Shown here: positions 10,897-23,146 of the stretch, in pieces | How the letters are laid out: every line of letters begins with the position of its first letter | Position numbering within the stretch: the stretch's first letter is position 1 | Source: Candolleomyces eurysporus | Taxonomy: Eukaryota > Basidiomycota > Agaricomycetes > Agaricales > Psathyrellaceae | Reading direction: 5' to 3' | Length of the DNA: 56,825 nt | NCBI GenBank assembly: GCA_027579435.1 | Contig: JANBPK010001499.1 | Coordinates: 1-56,825, forward strand | Program-made: the position numbers and the translations under genes | The notes under the pieces: generated by a model | The model's database searches: none | Told to the model about the DNA's origin: nothing | Seen by the model: the letters and a program-made list of their open reading frames with translations, nothing else

Positions 10897-13199
10897 CTAA
10901 AGCTCCCCATGGCCACCACCCCCAATACCCAGCTCCTGCATCCATTTGGCCGTCGCTCCAGCCAAAGCGCTGCCGAACCACTGTCGACTCTGACTCCACT
11001 TCTTCTGAGCGTGAGGGAAAAAGTTGACGGAACCACCAGCTCCCCGCTGGGCTCGCATCCCATAAATCGCAACGGAGACACCCAGTACAACCAAAGCTCC
11101 AGCCACAATGGTCTTTGTTCGCCGATCAAAGCGACGAGCCTTTTGGAGTTTCCGTCTCCTGCGTTTGCCCTTCTTTTCCATGCCTTGTTCTTCTACTTCG
11201 GACCAGACGGAATCTTCTTCTTTCGTGTCCTCTGTGTCGGGTTCTGGCATGTAAGGGTAGACGATGAGCTCCGGGTGGAGGACCATCGCCTCTGCCTCTG
11301 CATCTCGTTCCTCTTCGGTTCCTTCCTCCGCTTCTTCCGCTTCCTCGTCCTCAGCCTGTCCTCCCACCAAGCTCTCTTTCCAAGTGAAAACCACACTTTG
11401 AGGTCCCATGATACTCGAGAGGTGCAGATCGGGATGGTCTGGAGGGAACTTGGTGTACAGTTCATCGGCCTGTCCAAGCAATCCTGAAAGCGTGAGCCGG
11501 GGTTTGAGAGTAGCCCGCCGAGTCTCCTGCAGGACACTCGACGAGTGTTCCGCGACAACCGTCGTCGGACTTTCTGGTTCCGTCTCCGTCTCGCCATCAG
11601 CCGAAATGAGCGCAGCCAAGTGAGGAAGGCTCGGAACACTGTCGGATTGAGACCCGCCTCTGGACAGGGTGCTCGATCGGGACCTGACCAGTGAAGATCG
11701 GCGTCGTGGAGAGCGCGAACGACTGGCAGCTGGGCTTGTTGATAGACTCCGCATTTGTTGAGCCGCTTTGTGTCCCGGAGGAGCTATGATTTCACCGTTC
11801 TCCGAGGGTGGAGGCGGTATGATTTCTGAACCGCTGATGTTCACCGGTTCTTGAGTTTGGCAGGCCGGATCATTTGACGGAGGTGTGGGGGCGTCATTAT
11901 CTTGAGACTGTTCGGACTCGGTCAAACCGGAGCGATCTTCGAAATCATCGGGCTCCTCTGGGATAACTGAGGGGCTTGACTGAGAATCGGACGATTGGGT
12001 TTTGGCGGGGACAGTTTCATCGACGATATCGGGAAGACTATTCAGAAGGCTGTGGATCATCCCTTCGTCTCCATCTTGCTGTAATCGTAAAACTTCTTCT
12101 TTTCGAGTCAAGATTATCTAGATAAACGTCAGTTGAACACGCGACTCGTTTCGTGAATAAAGGAAAACATACCGTAACAGTGAGATAGACGATGGCGATA
12201 GGTGGCCGGCATAGTAGGTAGTCGAAGACGTGTTGAATGAGTGGAAGTGTGGGCATATCATGCGAGAATAGCGTCATAAGGTTGGATAGGGCGAAAAACG
12301 GCAAAGGTGAATTTCTATGGAAGAAATATGTTTAAGACGACCAGCAGGTATGACTAGAGACAATCTCACCCTTCCAGGACTTTGGCATATTCGGGATCTG
12401 CTAGTCGTATTAGATTTTTGGTAACCCTAGGAACGGTGTCATTGCCTGCTCAAACGTTCATGGGGAGAGAATGAACCTCAAAAGCCCGACCACAGGATCT
12501 AAGGTTGAGACCATGCAGTCTCTAATTCTGTGCAAACTCAGCTTCTCAGTGCAAACCAGGCACGCCTCCGGCGGTAGAGTCAGATAAAGCACAGTGGCAA
12601 TATCGTGATATCCCTACAGAACAAACGGTGAATCGGTGAAAGCGAAAATGATCCTGCAGGCACGGCGCACCTGGAAATAACTGAGTTTGGGCCTCCTTCG
12701 GAATATACTGATCAACAGCTCATGAAGACCATCCTTGAGAGTATCACGTTCCTCTAATTCGGCTGGGATTCGAATATCAGTGCCGTCTTGGGCAATAAAT
12801 GTTTGTGACTCGGTCTTCACCTACTGGGTACATAACGAAACTGCGATTGGTATCGAGTTTAATTTGGTTTTCGTCTGGGTGCGGTTTGAGCGTAACTTCT
12901 CCAGTTTCGGTCGTTTCATTGTCATTGTCCTCTGACGTTGCAGGGGCCTGCCGCAATAAGTCTACACCCAGCAATTTGGGCCTGGCAATGACGTCGGTTC
13001 ACTGAGCCACCAATCTCGCTGTAGAGAGACAAAGGACTCACCATATGACTTTCCTCTCTTCCCCGAACCCTCCCGGCTGTAAACTCTGCTGGCGCAGTTG
13101 CTCCCAGTCGAGAGCATCCTGTTCATTGCTGTCACCCCTTGGCTCGGCTATCACAGGGCTTCCGTTCTGCAGGTCTTCATTCGCCTTGGAAGGGTCCAT
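10897..13199 (-). CDS. RabGAP with TBC domain and C-terminal membrane anchor (TBC1D20/Gyp8-like)
   Basis: A GTPase-activating protein for Rab GTPases, resembling human TBC1D20 and yeast Gyp8, which act at ER-Golgi membranes. The first exon (13199-13042) ends ..EERKVIW and joins to PKLLGVDLLRQ, completing the Trp codon across a 60-nt intron (acceptor after 12982). The arginine finger motif IxxDxxR is present as IKLDTNR after HPDENQ, and the glutamine finger as SYFQ joined to GYHDIATVLYLTL. Later exons give VTKNLIRLADPEYAKVLEG, then PFFALSNLMTLFSHDMPTLP and LLCRPPIAIVYLTVT. The last exon has a long Ser/Pro- and acidic-rich linker, a basic stretch and one hydrophobic segment (IVAGALVVLGVSVAIYG) near the C-terminus, which fits the membrane anchor of this subfamily. 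An in-frame stop lies upstream of the chosen ATG. Catalytic residues look intact. Small exon limits are my reading of splice sites. Confidence 0.88.
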
Positions 13200-14343
13200 T
13201 CTATCGTTTATGCATTGTTGGTCGTCCAGGATGGAAGGTGGGCGTCGCCGACGCTATGGTTGACGATGAAGAGTACAATTCCTGGCTGCCCACCGCGAGG
13301 CGCTTGCCCAGCAGGCCCGAGCGCCCCACATTAATCAGTCACGTGGCAGCTAATTTCAGCCCGCTTTCGGAGTTTGCCGTGCCAAGTCTCCAGCTCTTTT
13401 GTTGAAGGGTTCTTCGAGGAGCTGAAACCGGTCGCAAGTCGTGCTTAGCTTTTGTGATGAGTGTTTGAAAAGGTGGGTCAGAAAAACACTACGATCCTGG
13501 GTCTAATCATTGGTCCGCACTTCTCGGACTGTCATTTTTCAATCTCGCCATTTTGGGGTCAACGAGGATGATCCATAATACCGAGCGGTGAAGAGGATTG
13601 AAAATTTGATGGAATCGAAGCGCACAATGTCGCCGTTGTAGGTCAATAACATTTGATAGATCCTCGCTCGGCGCGATGTGTGGCTGCTCTGGAGGCATTG
13701 TTACCCGTGGCTTCCGGGTCGAGGCAGCTCCAGGACACACAAGAGCTTCCAGATGAGGGTCTGAGGGTATCATGAATTACGTCTTCTAAATGCTTTTAAT
13801 GAAAGGCTGATGGGAAATTCCCGCCATGACCTCGAAAAGCGGTAAGCTTGTCTGCTCTATCCCTTCCCAGTATCTGGCTGGGATCTTACCGTGAGTCTGG
13901 TAGCCGTCACTGTCAACTGACCCCCTAGCTTATCGGAGAGCCAGATATACGTTTCTCTTTGTGCTTCAAGTATTATTGTTCAAACCCTATAATTTTAGCA
14001 TGGAATCTTTGGACCCTTGTTGTACCCTGAAATCTGTGCCCCGTAACTCTATTCCGTGTGTGCCCTCTCCCATAAAATTTCTGCAAGTTCTCAGACTCCT
14101 TTTAAATTGAATTCTGACCGTTTCAGAGGACCTGAAAGGATCTGGATATCTCCAACGCTCCTCATTCCTGTCCGTCGGGCGCTTAACGAATCTTCGAGAA
14201 TGTGAGAAGATATTCCCCAATCTGTGGCTGCCATCACGGATAGCTGCGGTCATCAGTCGAACCGGACACCGTCGTCCGCAATCTCTTTCTCCTTGTCAAC
14301 AACGGGGTTGGACGACCGCCGCTAATTGCTGTACCTGGTCGCA
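13200..14343. other. intergenic region; possible decayed CNH-coding sequence
   Basis: This 1.1-kb gap separates the RabGAP start (-) from the first VPS39/VPS3-like sequence I can read (+). About 13.83 kb there is a short open start (MTSKS) followed by a donor-like gtaagc. From about 14.13 kb there are open frames such as one reading TVVRNLFLLVNNG, but I could not join them in phase to the downstream exon. It must contain the divergent promoters of both genes. Confidence 0.4.
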
Positions 14344-17258
14344 ATGTCGTCAAGCTCTCATGTTCTGCTGATAGGAACCAACTCTGTCGAATCTCTGGTG
14401 CCTTCTAGCCTGATCTCACAGGTCGAATCGTTGCTGGGCGGTCATAGGCTGGAGGATGCCTTCAACCTCGCAGATTCCAGGAGGAAGAAGCTGGAAGAGA
14501 GTATAGAGGTGGACGAGGATGAGGTATGTAGCTTCAATGATATGAAACTGCTGTCTAACCCGTTCGATGAAGACGGAGGAATTGCGTTACATCTATCAAC
14601 GGATAGGATTCCAATACTTCACGGAAACTCTGTTCGAGGATGCTGGAAACAACTTCTTCAACGGACAATTAGACCCACGAGTGCTGGTTAGCTACTACCC
14701 AGATCTCAGAGGAAACCTCTTCGACGATGGGGACAATGTGGACCTGTTCGCTGGCGTTGCGGAGCACATGCCCAAAGAGGCCTCGGTCGAGGACATAAGT
14801 GAGTCGCTACTTCCCCTTGTTTTCAAACACCGTAGATTCCATTCCGTCGCCATCTTCCGACCCATGACCTCTGGATGTACATTAACAACTATCCTTCTTC
14901 CGCTCTCCGTGTATATTCCGTCATGCACCTAATCTAGTTGCATTCAACCTAGTCAGGAATTACTCTCCTCACTTGCCACCAAATACTCGCTCCGCCCCAA
15001 CATCCTCGGAGCTGCGCCGGATATTGCAAGAGCGAGCCGTCGAAATGCTGGAGAATTTCCTGAAGAAGGAGCGAAGGCGCCGGATCGCGATGAACCTGGA
15101 CGACAACCTCGAAGAGGTCTCATCAGACAGCAAGGGCAAAGGAAAGCAAGAACCGCATTCCATACGTGTCGTGCGTCCCCACACAATCTTTCTATCCAAG
15201 CGCACTGAATCCTTGCCCATAGATCATTGACACTGTCCTCGCGAAGCTGTATGCACGGTCAGAGAAAACCTCTGACTTGTACGACCTACTACTGTCCTCC
15301 AACTTTGTCGTCCTTTCGGAAGTTGAAGAAGTCTTCAAATCCACTGGCCAGTACAATGCTCTTTGTATTCTCTATCAGAAAGGAGGCGATGTCAACGACG
15401 AAAAGCTGCTTGAAGTCTGGGCCAAGTAAGCCTCTAGTTGTATTATGTTGGTATCTCCTCATCCCCATTCCACAGGATCGTCGACGGTGAATGGGTTGAT
15501 CAAGATATCCCTGATCCACTACTCCAAATGATTTCGCTTTTGACAAGCAAACGAGACAAGGCTTTGACTCAACGGTGGGCCATTTGGTTGACAAAACGAG
15601 ATCCGGAGGCCGGCATTCGCGTATGTATCTCTAATCACCGTTGATACGATTCACTTACACTGTCTGCGCAGCTGCTCACTACGCTCCGTGATGCATCAGC
15701 AGGAAGGCGGAAGAAAGATCGCATGAACCTAGAGAATGACATGGATTTATTGCGACAGCTTGCTGAAGCCAGCCCAGCCGCCGGAAAGCAGTATCTAGAG
15801 CACATAATCTTCCAGAAACGTACAAATGTAAGAGTCTTTGGTGTACCATACACGTTTCTATTAATCTTTCCCACTAGTCTAAGGAGCTGCATACTCGATT
15901 CGCCCTCTTGTGCATTGACGAAGTGTTGCAGTATCTGAACGAGGATGAGGCTATTTCCAAACTTTGGAAGGCCAAGAGTAAGTTTGTCCTATCTTTTGGA
16001 TTTCACCTCAAGCTTATATGTCTTCCAGCTTCTTCATATACCGCGTCTGCGACCACCAAGTCGCAGAAGTCGCCACAACTGCTCCCAAGTGCATCTTCTT
16101 TTCTCTCACACTTTGCATCTACAACTCCGGACTCCCCGTCAAAACGATCGCGACTTCGCGCTATTCTGTTCCTTTCTGGCTCCCAATTCTACGACCCTGC
16201 TTCGGTTAAAGTGAATATTGAAAAAGCGAGTCGAGGAAAACTCCTTGCCCTAGAATCTGCCGTTTTGGAAGGAAAAGTTCGTCGTTTATCCGCTTCCCGA
16301 CATAGACCTCTTCTGATATTCTATGTAGCTTGGAAATCACAAGTCGGCCCTATACATCCTTGCATGTGAACTCCGCGACGCTCTATCAGCCGAAGCCTAT
16401 TGCTCTCTCGGTGGCGACGTGATCCCCACAAAAGTAGCCATCTCGATAGCAGAAGGGGCCGAACTCCGCGAATGGATCGATGTTCTGTTTCCTGGTCAAC
16501 CTGTCAAAGGGTCCTCTAAAGTCGTTCCCCCACAAAGTCTAGAATATTCGAGGTCTGTGGACGGAACTACAAAGAGGGACCTTCTGAAGATACTTCTAGA
16601 AGTATATCTTGGCGATGAGTGAGTAAATTACTACATTTCTATTCAATCTCTACCCTTTTTTCTGATCCATCATGACCTTTCAGGTCCCCAATCAGCTCTG
16701 AGCGTGCGGCGCAGCTCATTAACTCGCAAGCGATGAACCTTGACGTTCTCACCGTACGTCTTGACTCGTATCTCTCTCGCTTGTGCAATCTCGATTTATG
16801 TGTCTGATGTGTGCGTGTGTTCGTTTTCGCCACAGGTCATCTCCATGGTGCCACCGTCATGGCCATTACCGTCGCTTTCATCATTCCTTTCGCGGTCATT
16901 TAGGCGCATCACACATCAGAAAAGGGAAGGAGAAATTGCCAAGAACATCAGCAGCGGGCAGAACTTGGAAGTCAAGGAATTGACGTACGAACCCGTCCGG
17001 GAGGCAGGCGCCCTATTGGAAGAAGAACTCCAGATGGAAGCCGACCCTGTCACCGGTGAATACGACGAAAAGAAGTTGAATGGTGACGGCGCAAATCCCG
17101 CTTCGGTTGTGGAAATTGTTCCAGGTCAAGTTCCAACCGAGATACGAGATAGCTTGTTATTCAGCGAGAAAGACTCAACGGCGGCGGCGACGTCGGGTTT
17201 GGATGATGATATTGACGGGTTACATGGACATGGGCACGGAAGGGACAATCTCAGATAA
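14344..17258 (+). CDS. CORVET-type VPS39/VPS3 (TGFBRAP1-like) tethering subunit, N-terminus not found
   Basis: A large helical-solenoid protein of the VPS39/VAM6/VPS3 family, which bridges Rab GTPases and the Vps-C core in endosome-vacuole tethering. Readable blocks in order: HVLLIGTNSVESLVPSSLIS, then RLEDAFNLADSRRKK, then ELRYIYQRIGFQYF, LDPRVLVSYYPDLRG, NYSPHLPPNTRSAP, DTVLAKLYARSEKTSDLYDL, YNALCILYQ, IPDPLLQMISLL, LTQRWAIWLTKRD, GKQYLEHIIF, ELHTRFALLCIDEVL, FASTTPDSPSKRSRLRAILF, LGNHKSALYILACELRDAL, AYCSLGGDVIPTK, SERAAQLINSQAMNLDV, then a last exon with SMVPPSWPLPSLSSFLSRSF and an acidic tail. The exons chain in phase through at least nine introns. The family normally starts with a CNH beta-propeller of some 300-400 residues; here only about 20 residues precede the solenoid, so 14344 is just the first in-frame Met. 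Either the propeller is decayed, or it is spliced from sequence I could not read. Confidence 0.8.
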
Positions 17259-19991
17259 ATCTTGGGTATACAGCCCTATTTTGTTCTAATTTGCTTTTCT
17301 GATTTGGATTCTAAACGAGTTGGACTTTTGAGCGAGTATTCCTTGACCCTGCGTTGTCAATTGCTTTAGCGGCGGCACATTGTCATTTAGTAGATGGTAT
17401 GTTGCCGCACACGACCTGTTTACATCGGCATTTCGGCACACCAATCCGCTTTCGACGATGGAGCGTAACTACTGCGTCTATCTGTCGTTATATTGGTCGG
17501 AACCTAGAGCCCGACTCCCCGACTGCACGGGCGGCCATGACGCCACTTCGCCCGTTTGTGGGCGCGATAACACACAATTCAACGTCGGCTAACTTGGTAT
17601 GTTTTCTGTCCCTCTCTAATTTGTGATAACAAAAATACTTAACCGAGCTCAACTGACAGTGATAGGTCCCTGTGGGATCTTCTGGGAACATCTGAGACAC
17701 GATATGCCTTAGGCAGACTGTCACATCGCGGAGACCCTTGCGGCGTCAAGCGCCTGTGTAGACTTATGGATCATGATGATGGCGATTTGTATGTTCGGAC
17801 ATTGCCACTAGACGGCCCACATGCTCGCTGAGATCATTGTTCCAGTGGGACGTGCTTGACTGGTAGTACGTTGGGGTTCCTGTGGACTGAGAAATGTTAA
17901 AGAACTGTCACCCAATTCTCTCCCCGGTCGTCACGGGCCTGATGGGAGATGGACGGTCGGTGTGTGTTTTCTACCAAACAGAGACTTGCTAAGAGTTCTG
18001 ACTCTTTGATTTACATATCTCCAAGGTACAACGTTTTCAGCGTGAAAAAGTGCGCTGCATATTTTATAGGCTAGTCTGCTGGATAATTGGATGCGAGGCA
18101 TGCTGGACGTTTGGTGCCTTTGCTGTGCTGCGATTGATCGGGATATCGATTCTGTCCTCCCACTCAAATCCCAGTATGAGGTCATTTGCGTGAGGACTAC
18201 TTCAAGTCCGGTCAAGATTCTCTGATCAATGCTGAAATGCTGTCCGCCCAACAGTTAACGTTCACCTCTACATAAAGCACTCCGGGATCAAGAGTTACAG
18301 TCACAGATACCGAGAGCTCGCGAAGCGCTCTCACGTATCTTTGGACATGCCGTTAATCCCCAACATGGACAGTCGACAAGGTAAATAATGATATCTTTTT
18401 GCTGATAGTGTGTGCGTGTGTACATCTGCCTATTCAAGGTCTATTCGTAAGTTCCTTACCCAAGTTTCCACACAAATGCTTTACACTGGGTCCGTTGCTA
18501 ACTTAAAAGCATCCACGACAGCTGTAACTGATGTTTCTGAGCAAAGCACCACGTTTTCACGAGGATCTGTCGGCGGAGGTGGACTAACTGCCTTCTGGGA
18601 CCTGTCAATGTGCGTGTATCCTCGTCTCAGTTAGTAACAGCTGGAGATTGCGTAGGTAATTTCATCGTGTTCTCCGTTTCAGTTAATCTTCATTCTCAGC
18701 TACTACACCGCCTGTACGTTATCGTGCAGTGATTTAGGCCACAGATTATGGGGAGTTGCTTCAATTGGAATTTTGGGGTGCATCGTTCAAGGGTGCTAGA
18801 TCTGATAATCTCGCATTCTAGACCTCTTTCCTCCAACGAAGCTAGACAACCTCCACCCAAACGTATCATTGCTGACCCAAGCCCAGTATCTGGATTCTTC
18901 GGATTCTTTGGATGAAGATGGATTCTCAAAGGCTAGAATCACTCAAAGATCCGTTTCGATAAAAACTTGCATCTCCCTGTTTTTTTTTTTTCGTGAACCT
19001 CTGATTCACTATGAGTTCGAATCCTTCCAGCTGCCCCTCGTCGTAACGCCGGTCCACAGAAGGCACATCGATTTACGAACGGAATCTGCACCTCTAGTCT
19101 CGAAACTCTGGCCTTCCCCGCTTGCTGTGGCTACTAGTGTTGGATAGGCGACAGCTGCATTGTTGGCGCCCTCTGTGCATTGCACCGACTCCGACTCTGT
19201 GTCATCCTGACACTGGCACCATCACGGCATTAATACATGACAACTCGTAAAAACTTAAAGCTTTCATTAGGCGCCCGATGCCACGGATTTGCGGATTCAT
19301 TCAACAAAGCGCGACTTGGAGGCAGCAGCAGTGGGACGTTCCACAGATTCTCAGAAGAGCGATAGTGCATCAGGGTCTTTAATCATCTGTAGGACTCAGG
19401 AACACTTGACTCGTCACTGCAAACATTTCTTCCGCGGGAAAGGCTTACTACGCGCATGATTACCTCCAGAATCTCGCTGAACGACTCACGGCGCTGCAAC
19501 TTCTTCTCAATCTGTTTAAGAAAGGGACACAACAAAAATTGGGGAGGTGCAGCTCGAAGAGGGTTAGAAAGCCTACTGAAAGCTGAGAGGAGATCGACTA
19601 AGAAGAGTCTGCTAATGGTGTGACAGTCTTGGTACGGGAGAACCGTATACATTTGTTCGGCAAGGTTGTGGCCGAAATATGTTTTTCTTTCACGCCGGTG
19701 GTGTTGCGACCACGCCAGGACTGCAAACCTTCTTTGAGCGCTTTCAGCTCCCTTCGAACCGTCCGCCAGGGCTCTCTTGCTGTCGAAAAAAGGTAGGCTC
19801 CTGCACACTTATCCTTAGGCCGCGTTGAACCTCTTGTCAGCTCGAGCTTGAGCCGGCCTTTCGTGGCCATTGGGATTAGACTTTGCTCTTCTTCCTGTTT
19901 GGCGCTGTCGGTTTTTCGGCGATGGTCACATGAGGGGGATTAAATCCGCAGTGACTCCATAAGGTATTGTTACAAGACTTAGACGCCGGGG
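17259..19991. other. gene-poor stretch of 2.7 kb
   Basis: No supported gene. Short frames occur on both strands without domains or conserved splice patterns. A GT-rich run lies near 18408, and a run of T near 18980. It ends in the promoter of the first CorA-like gene. Confidence 0.5.
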
Positions 19992-19998
19992 TATAAAA
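19992..19998 (+). promoter_or_regulatory. TATA box of CorA-like gene copy 1
   Basis: TATAAAA lies 58 bp before the ATG at 20056. The surrounding sequence (ataaaat..c..ctggga..ggcaac) is also found upstream of the inverted paralog, which supports this as a real promoter shared by descent. Confidence 0.6.
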
Positions 19999-20055
19999 TC
20001 CTGGGATGGGCAACGTGGCATCTCTCTTCAGCTCTTTCAACTTTCACTATTGAAG

Positions 20056-22395
20056 ATGCAGTCGATGGTATCTCTCCAACTTCTGAAGGTCTCGAGAACT
20101 TCACAAACGCCGACCCCGATTCCACCCAACGGAGGCCAAATTGAATTTCATTCCAATCTGACGGTGCGACAGTTAGACCAGCATCTCACCGTGAGTACCA
20201 ATAAGTATTTAGCGTTCATTCAGCCAAGTATTCACTTCAGTCATCGTGAATTAGAGCATGGAAGCACAAAAACCAAAGCTTCGCGTGTTGTAAGATCGCC
20301 ACTCTCAAGATCGCTATATACTTTAACCTATGCATGTGGCACAGCTTTGTGAACAAGGCTGCCTCAGGAGATCCAAATGCGAGCCTCAGTGGCATCCCAC
20401 CCCTAGTCAACACGGACAGCGCGATACCTTTCAATGATATCATTCAGAGGCTTGAAGTCTGTCCGGACTTCACGCCAAACTTTCAGCCTGAGACGCCATG
20501 GTTCTGGAGCATTGGTAACGCATTGCGCAAACACTGGACAGCGTCGGAGTCTACTCAGCCAGACGCCCAAGGCTGGACAATATCGTCGATCGGTGAGTGT
20601 TGCATGTGGTAATCCTCTGGCTATACTGAATCGACCATTATTCTAGAAGGATTCTGCAGGTACTCGTTGATGGACGAGATGCGGGACCGGCGAGTTCGCG
20701 TTTGGTTCAAACACGATCTTGTGGAACATACCTCGACGTATATGCTCCATAACTGTTCGGAAAAGATCATGGAAGCGATCCAGGACAAGATTAAGTTGCT
20801 GGCCTCCAGCACAAGTCGTCCTGGCGACTTGATGTTCATCGACTACATTATCGTCAACGAGGCGGCTGGGAGCTGGATAGGGAAGATACTCGGTGTTTAC
20901 AAGAAGCATCTTCAATATGTAAGGACTTTCTGGCCGTTTTTTGCCGCGATAATCTGCCCGGAGTCGCTGATCGGATAGAACCGTCGTCATGTAGGAGCGT
21001 CTCCAGCCATTGGAATATCGCGACGAGCATCTCGATTCGGCAGCTCACGAGCTGCACGATCTTGCTCAGACCATCCATTTTCTTCAAGAAGAGATACATG
21101 GAATTCTCGAGCACATTGATTTTCTAATCGACACCCACTCCCTTTTTGTGGAAGACCCGCAATCACTCGACCGTCTGGCAAATCTCCGCTCACGCACGAA
21201 CAGATGCCACCACTGGCTGAGAAGCTTTAGAGAACGTACCAACATCCGCATCCAGCTCTGGTTTCACCTCGCTACGCAAAGGGACAATCGAACGAATATA
21301 CAGATCGCAGAATTGACAAGCAAAATCTCAGAGCAGACTCAGAAAGACAGTTCTGCTATGATAACGTGATGGCATTTTCAATCTCTACCTCGATGAGTAC
21401 TGACGGGGAGTGATGATATATAGAATTGCGGCTCTCACATTGGTGTTTCTTCCTGGTACATTCATATCGGTGTGCTCAAGCCCTGAATGCACCGTTAATT
21501 CCTGACTAACCTCTCCCTCATCGTCCTCTTTCCTAGTCAATATTCAGCATGTCTTTCTTTGAGTTCAAGGATTCGTACAGCTCGGTCTCCGTGGCAAACA
21601 ATATCTGGCTGTATCCCGTTGTTGCGATTCCTTTTACCCTCTTCGTCATCTTTGCATGGAATTGGTGGAGGAAACACAGGAAGCAAAGGAACCCGCACAG
21701 AAGTAACTCAAACAAGGTTAACGAACGGTAAATTTTCTTCTTTCAAAATTCTGCAGAATTCTTCAGTAGACTTATATGTTATCGGCCTTTTACAGCACGC
21801 AGCTGGACCAGTTCGAACCCAATACGGAAAACATACCTTTCACCTCGATATCCGTTCAAGAGCCACCTCCGAGTTCTATAATACCGAGCACCCCGACTCC
21901 ATCTGCCATTTCGGCGGACTTGCTTTCCATTCCATTGCCAACAAGTCAAACGCAAAGATCATTGGCATCCTCCCGCGGTGTCATCCCATCCTCAACTCCC
22001 CAACTGTCTGGTAGCACGGGCAACGCTCAGTCACCTCGCTCTCTCACCAGACCACAATTCACCAGTCGGCCACCGTTTACCGGGCGCCGAACGGGTATCG
22101 GTTACGATGGAGCAAGGTCCGACGAAGATTATTTCGGCGAGCAAGTGCCCATGACATATGTCCAGCGTACGTCTCCTCCATGGTTTCAGAGGATTGCAAT
22201 TCTCACCCGGTGGATTCTTCGGCTATACCAGATGAGAGCACTGTCCAGAAGACATATGCAACCGTTCGGCCAGCACTCCATCCGCGGCCGACGGACGCGT
22301 CGCTAGGAGCACAAATGGTGCCGCACTATGAAAATGATGATTACATGACCGGGAGATCGAACGCGGACCGCGATGATGGGGAAGGCTTCACATAA
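20056..22395 (+). CDS. CorA-like membrane protein, copy 1
   Basis: A fungal member of the CorA Mg2+ transporter-like superfamily. Exon 1 reads MQSMVSLQLLKV.. to QLDQHLT; a small exon (SMEAQKPKLRVF) and FVNKAASG follow, then LEVCPDFTPNF, the soluble domain (MRDRRVRVWFKHDL, HTSTYMLHNCS), a long helical stalk (HELHDLAQTIHFLQEEIHG to QLWFHLATQRDNRTNIQ), TM1 (AALTLVFLPGTFISSIFSM), a short loop and TM2 (NIWLYPVVAIPFTLFVIFAW). The CorA GMN signature after TM1 is SMS here. After TM2 the frame goes through an in-phase intron (21728-21795) into a Ser/Pro-rich cytosolic tail, then another (22167-22231) to a stop at 22395; without the second intron the frame would end at 22306. A TATA box sits 58 bp before the start. 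Ion selectivity cannot be inferred. It is paired tail to tail with the copy at 23.1-25.0 kb. Confidence 0.85.
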
Positions 22396-23146
22396 GAGCA
22401 GGTACTACCAGGCGCACTTCTTACAAGGAAGGCAGTATCACTGACATCGATAGCGAGTGGTGGGATCTTGTTCCTAGAGGCTTATCTCCCAGAGTGTGAC
22501 CAGACTCTGGAGAACTTGAAGTAAAGTTCAGTAGAACACTATGAGGCTTGAGCTANCATATTTTTTTCTTGCTAGAGTCAAAATTTAATCAGTGATCGTT
22601 CGGTGGTATCCAAGTATCTTCTCAACGGATTCACGTCTGGACTCTTTGACGTATGGTTGTGGCAATCACATGTAACGTAGCAGACTTCACTTCCGAGTCG
22701 TAGCACCAATTGAAGCATGCGGGACGTGGCACGGGCAGAGCGTATCAACAAAGACCCCTAGGAATTGAGCAACCTCTTCTAGTAGAAAAGAATGTAGGAA
22801 AACATAGCTTAGAAGTTGAATTCATGCGGGCGTATGAGATACACACACACACACACACGAGTAGACAAACGTGTGGCGGGAGAATTACGGCTTAGGCTCA
22901 GGTCATGCAGGTTTGACACCAAGCGTCTCATTGGCAGCGGGACTCTTGTGTAAGTCGGTCGTAAACGAACGGGAAATTGACTGTGGGCTAGTTCAACAAT
23001 GAGGGATGGCGATTAGTTGAGTGGCTATTGAATACAATAATCCTTGGACAGGACAGTCAGAGGGTAACCACCGAGTGCAATGTAGAGTACTAGTAGTTTC
23101 TAGGTTATTAACGCTCTAGGATGACCTCCAACATGGGAATCCGCGG
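22396..23146. other. spacer between tail-to-tail CorA-like genes
   Basis: About 750 bp without a supported gene. It contains a (CA)n microsatellite near 22841-22858, one copy of a direct repeat (22797-22910) and a single N at 22556. Both flanking genes must terminate here. Confidence 0.55.
22797..22910 (+). repeat. direct repeat R, copy 1
   Basis: This stretch matches 25399-25500 in the same orientation. Shared words are 'catagctta', 'attcatgcgggc', 'gacaaacgtgt', 'acggct.aggctcaggt' and 'atgcag'. Copy 1 contains the CA microsatellite expansion where copy 2 has only 'catatgcatacga'. It is noncoding as far as I can see. Confidence 0.7.

Noticed and set aside
10876..11639. Long frames overlapping the last exon of the RabGAP, on both strands
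   Set aside because: They are shadows of the well-supported RabGAP exon in other frames; composition reflects its Ser/Arg-rich linker.
19012..19026. B-box-like 'gttcgaatcc' suggesting a tRNA gene
   Set aside because: The T-arm does not pair beyond one or two bases and there is no cloverleaf upstream.
19383..19870. Two overlapping minus-strand frames upstream of the first CorA-like gene
   Set aside because: No domain, no plausible splice chain, and they run close to the TATA-containing promoter.
22841..22858. CA repeat as a functional element
   Set aside because: A simple microsatellite; noted only as part of direct repeat R.
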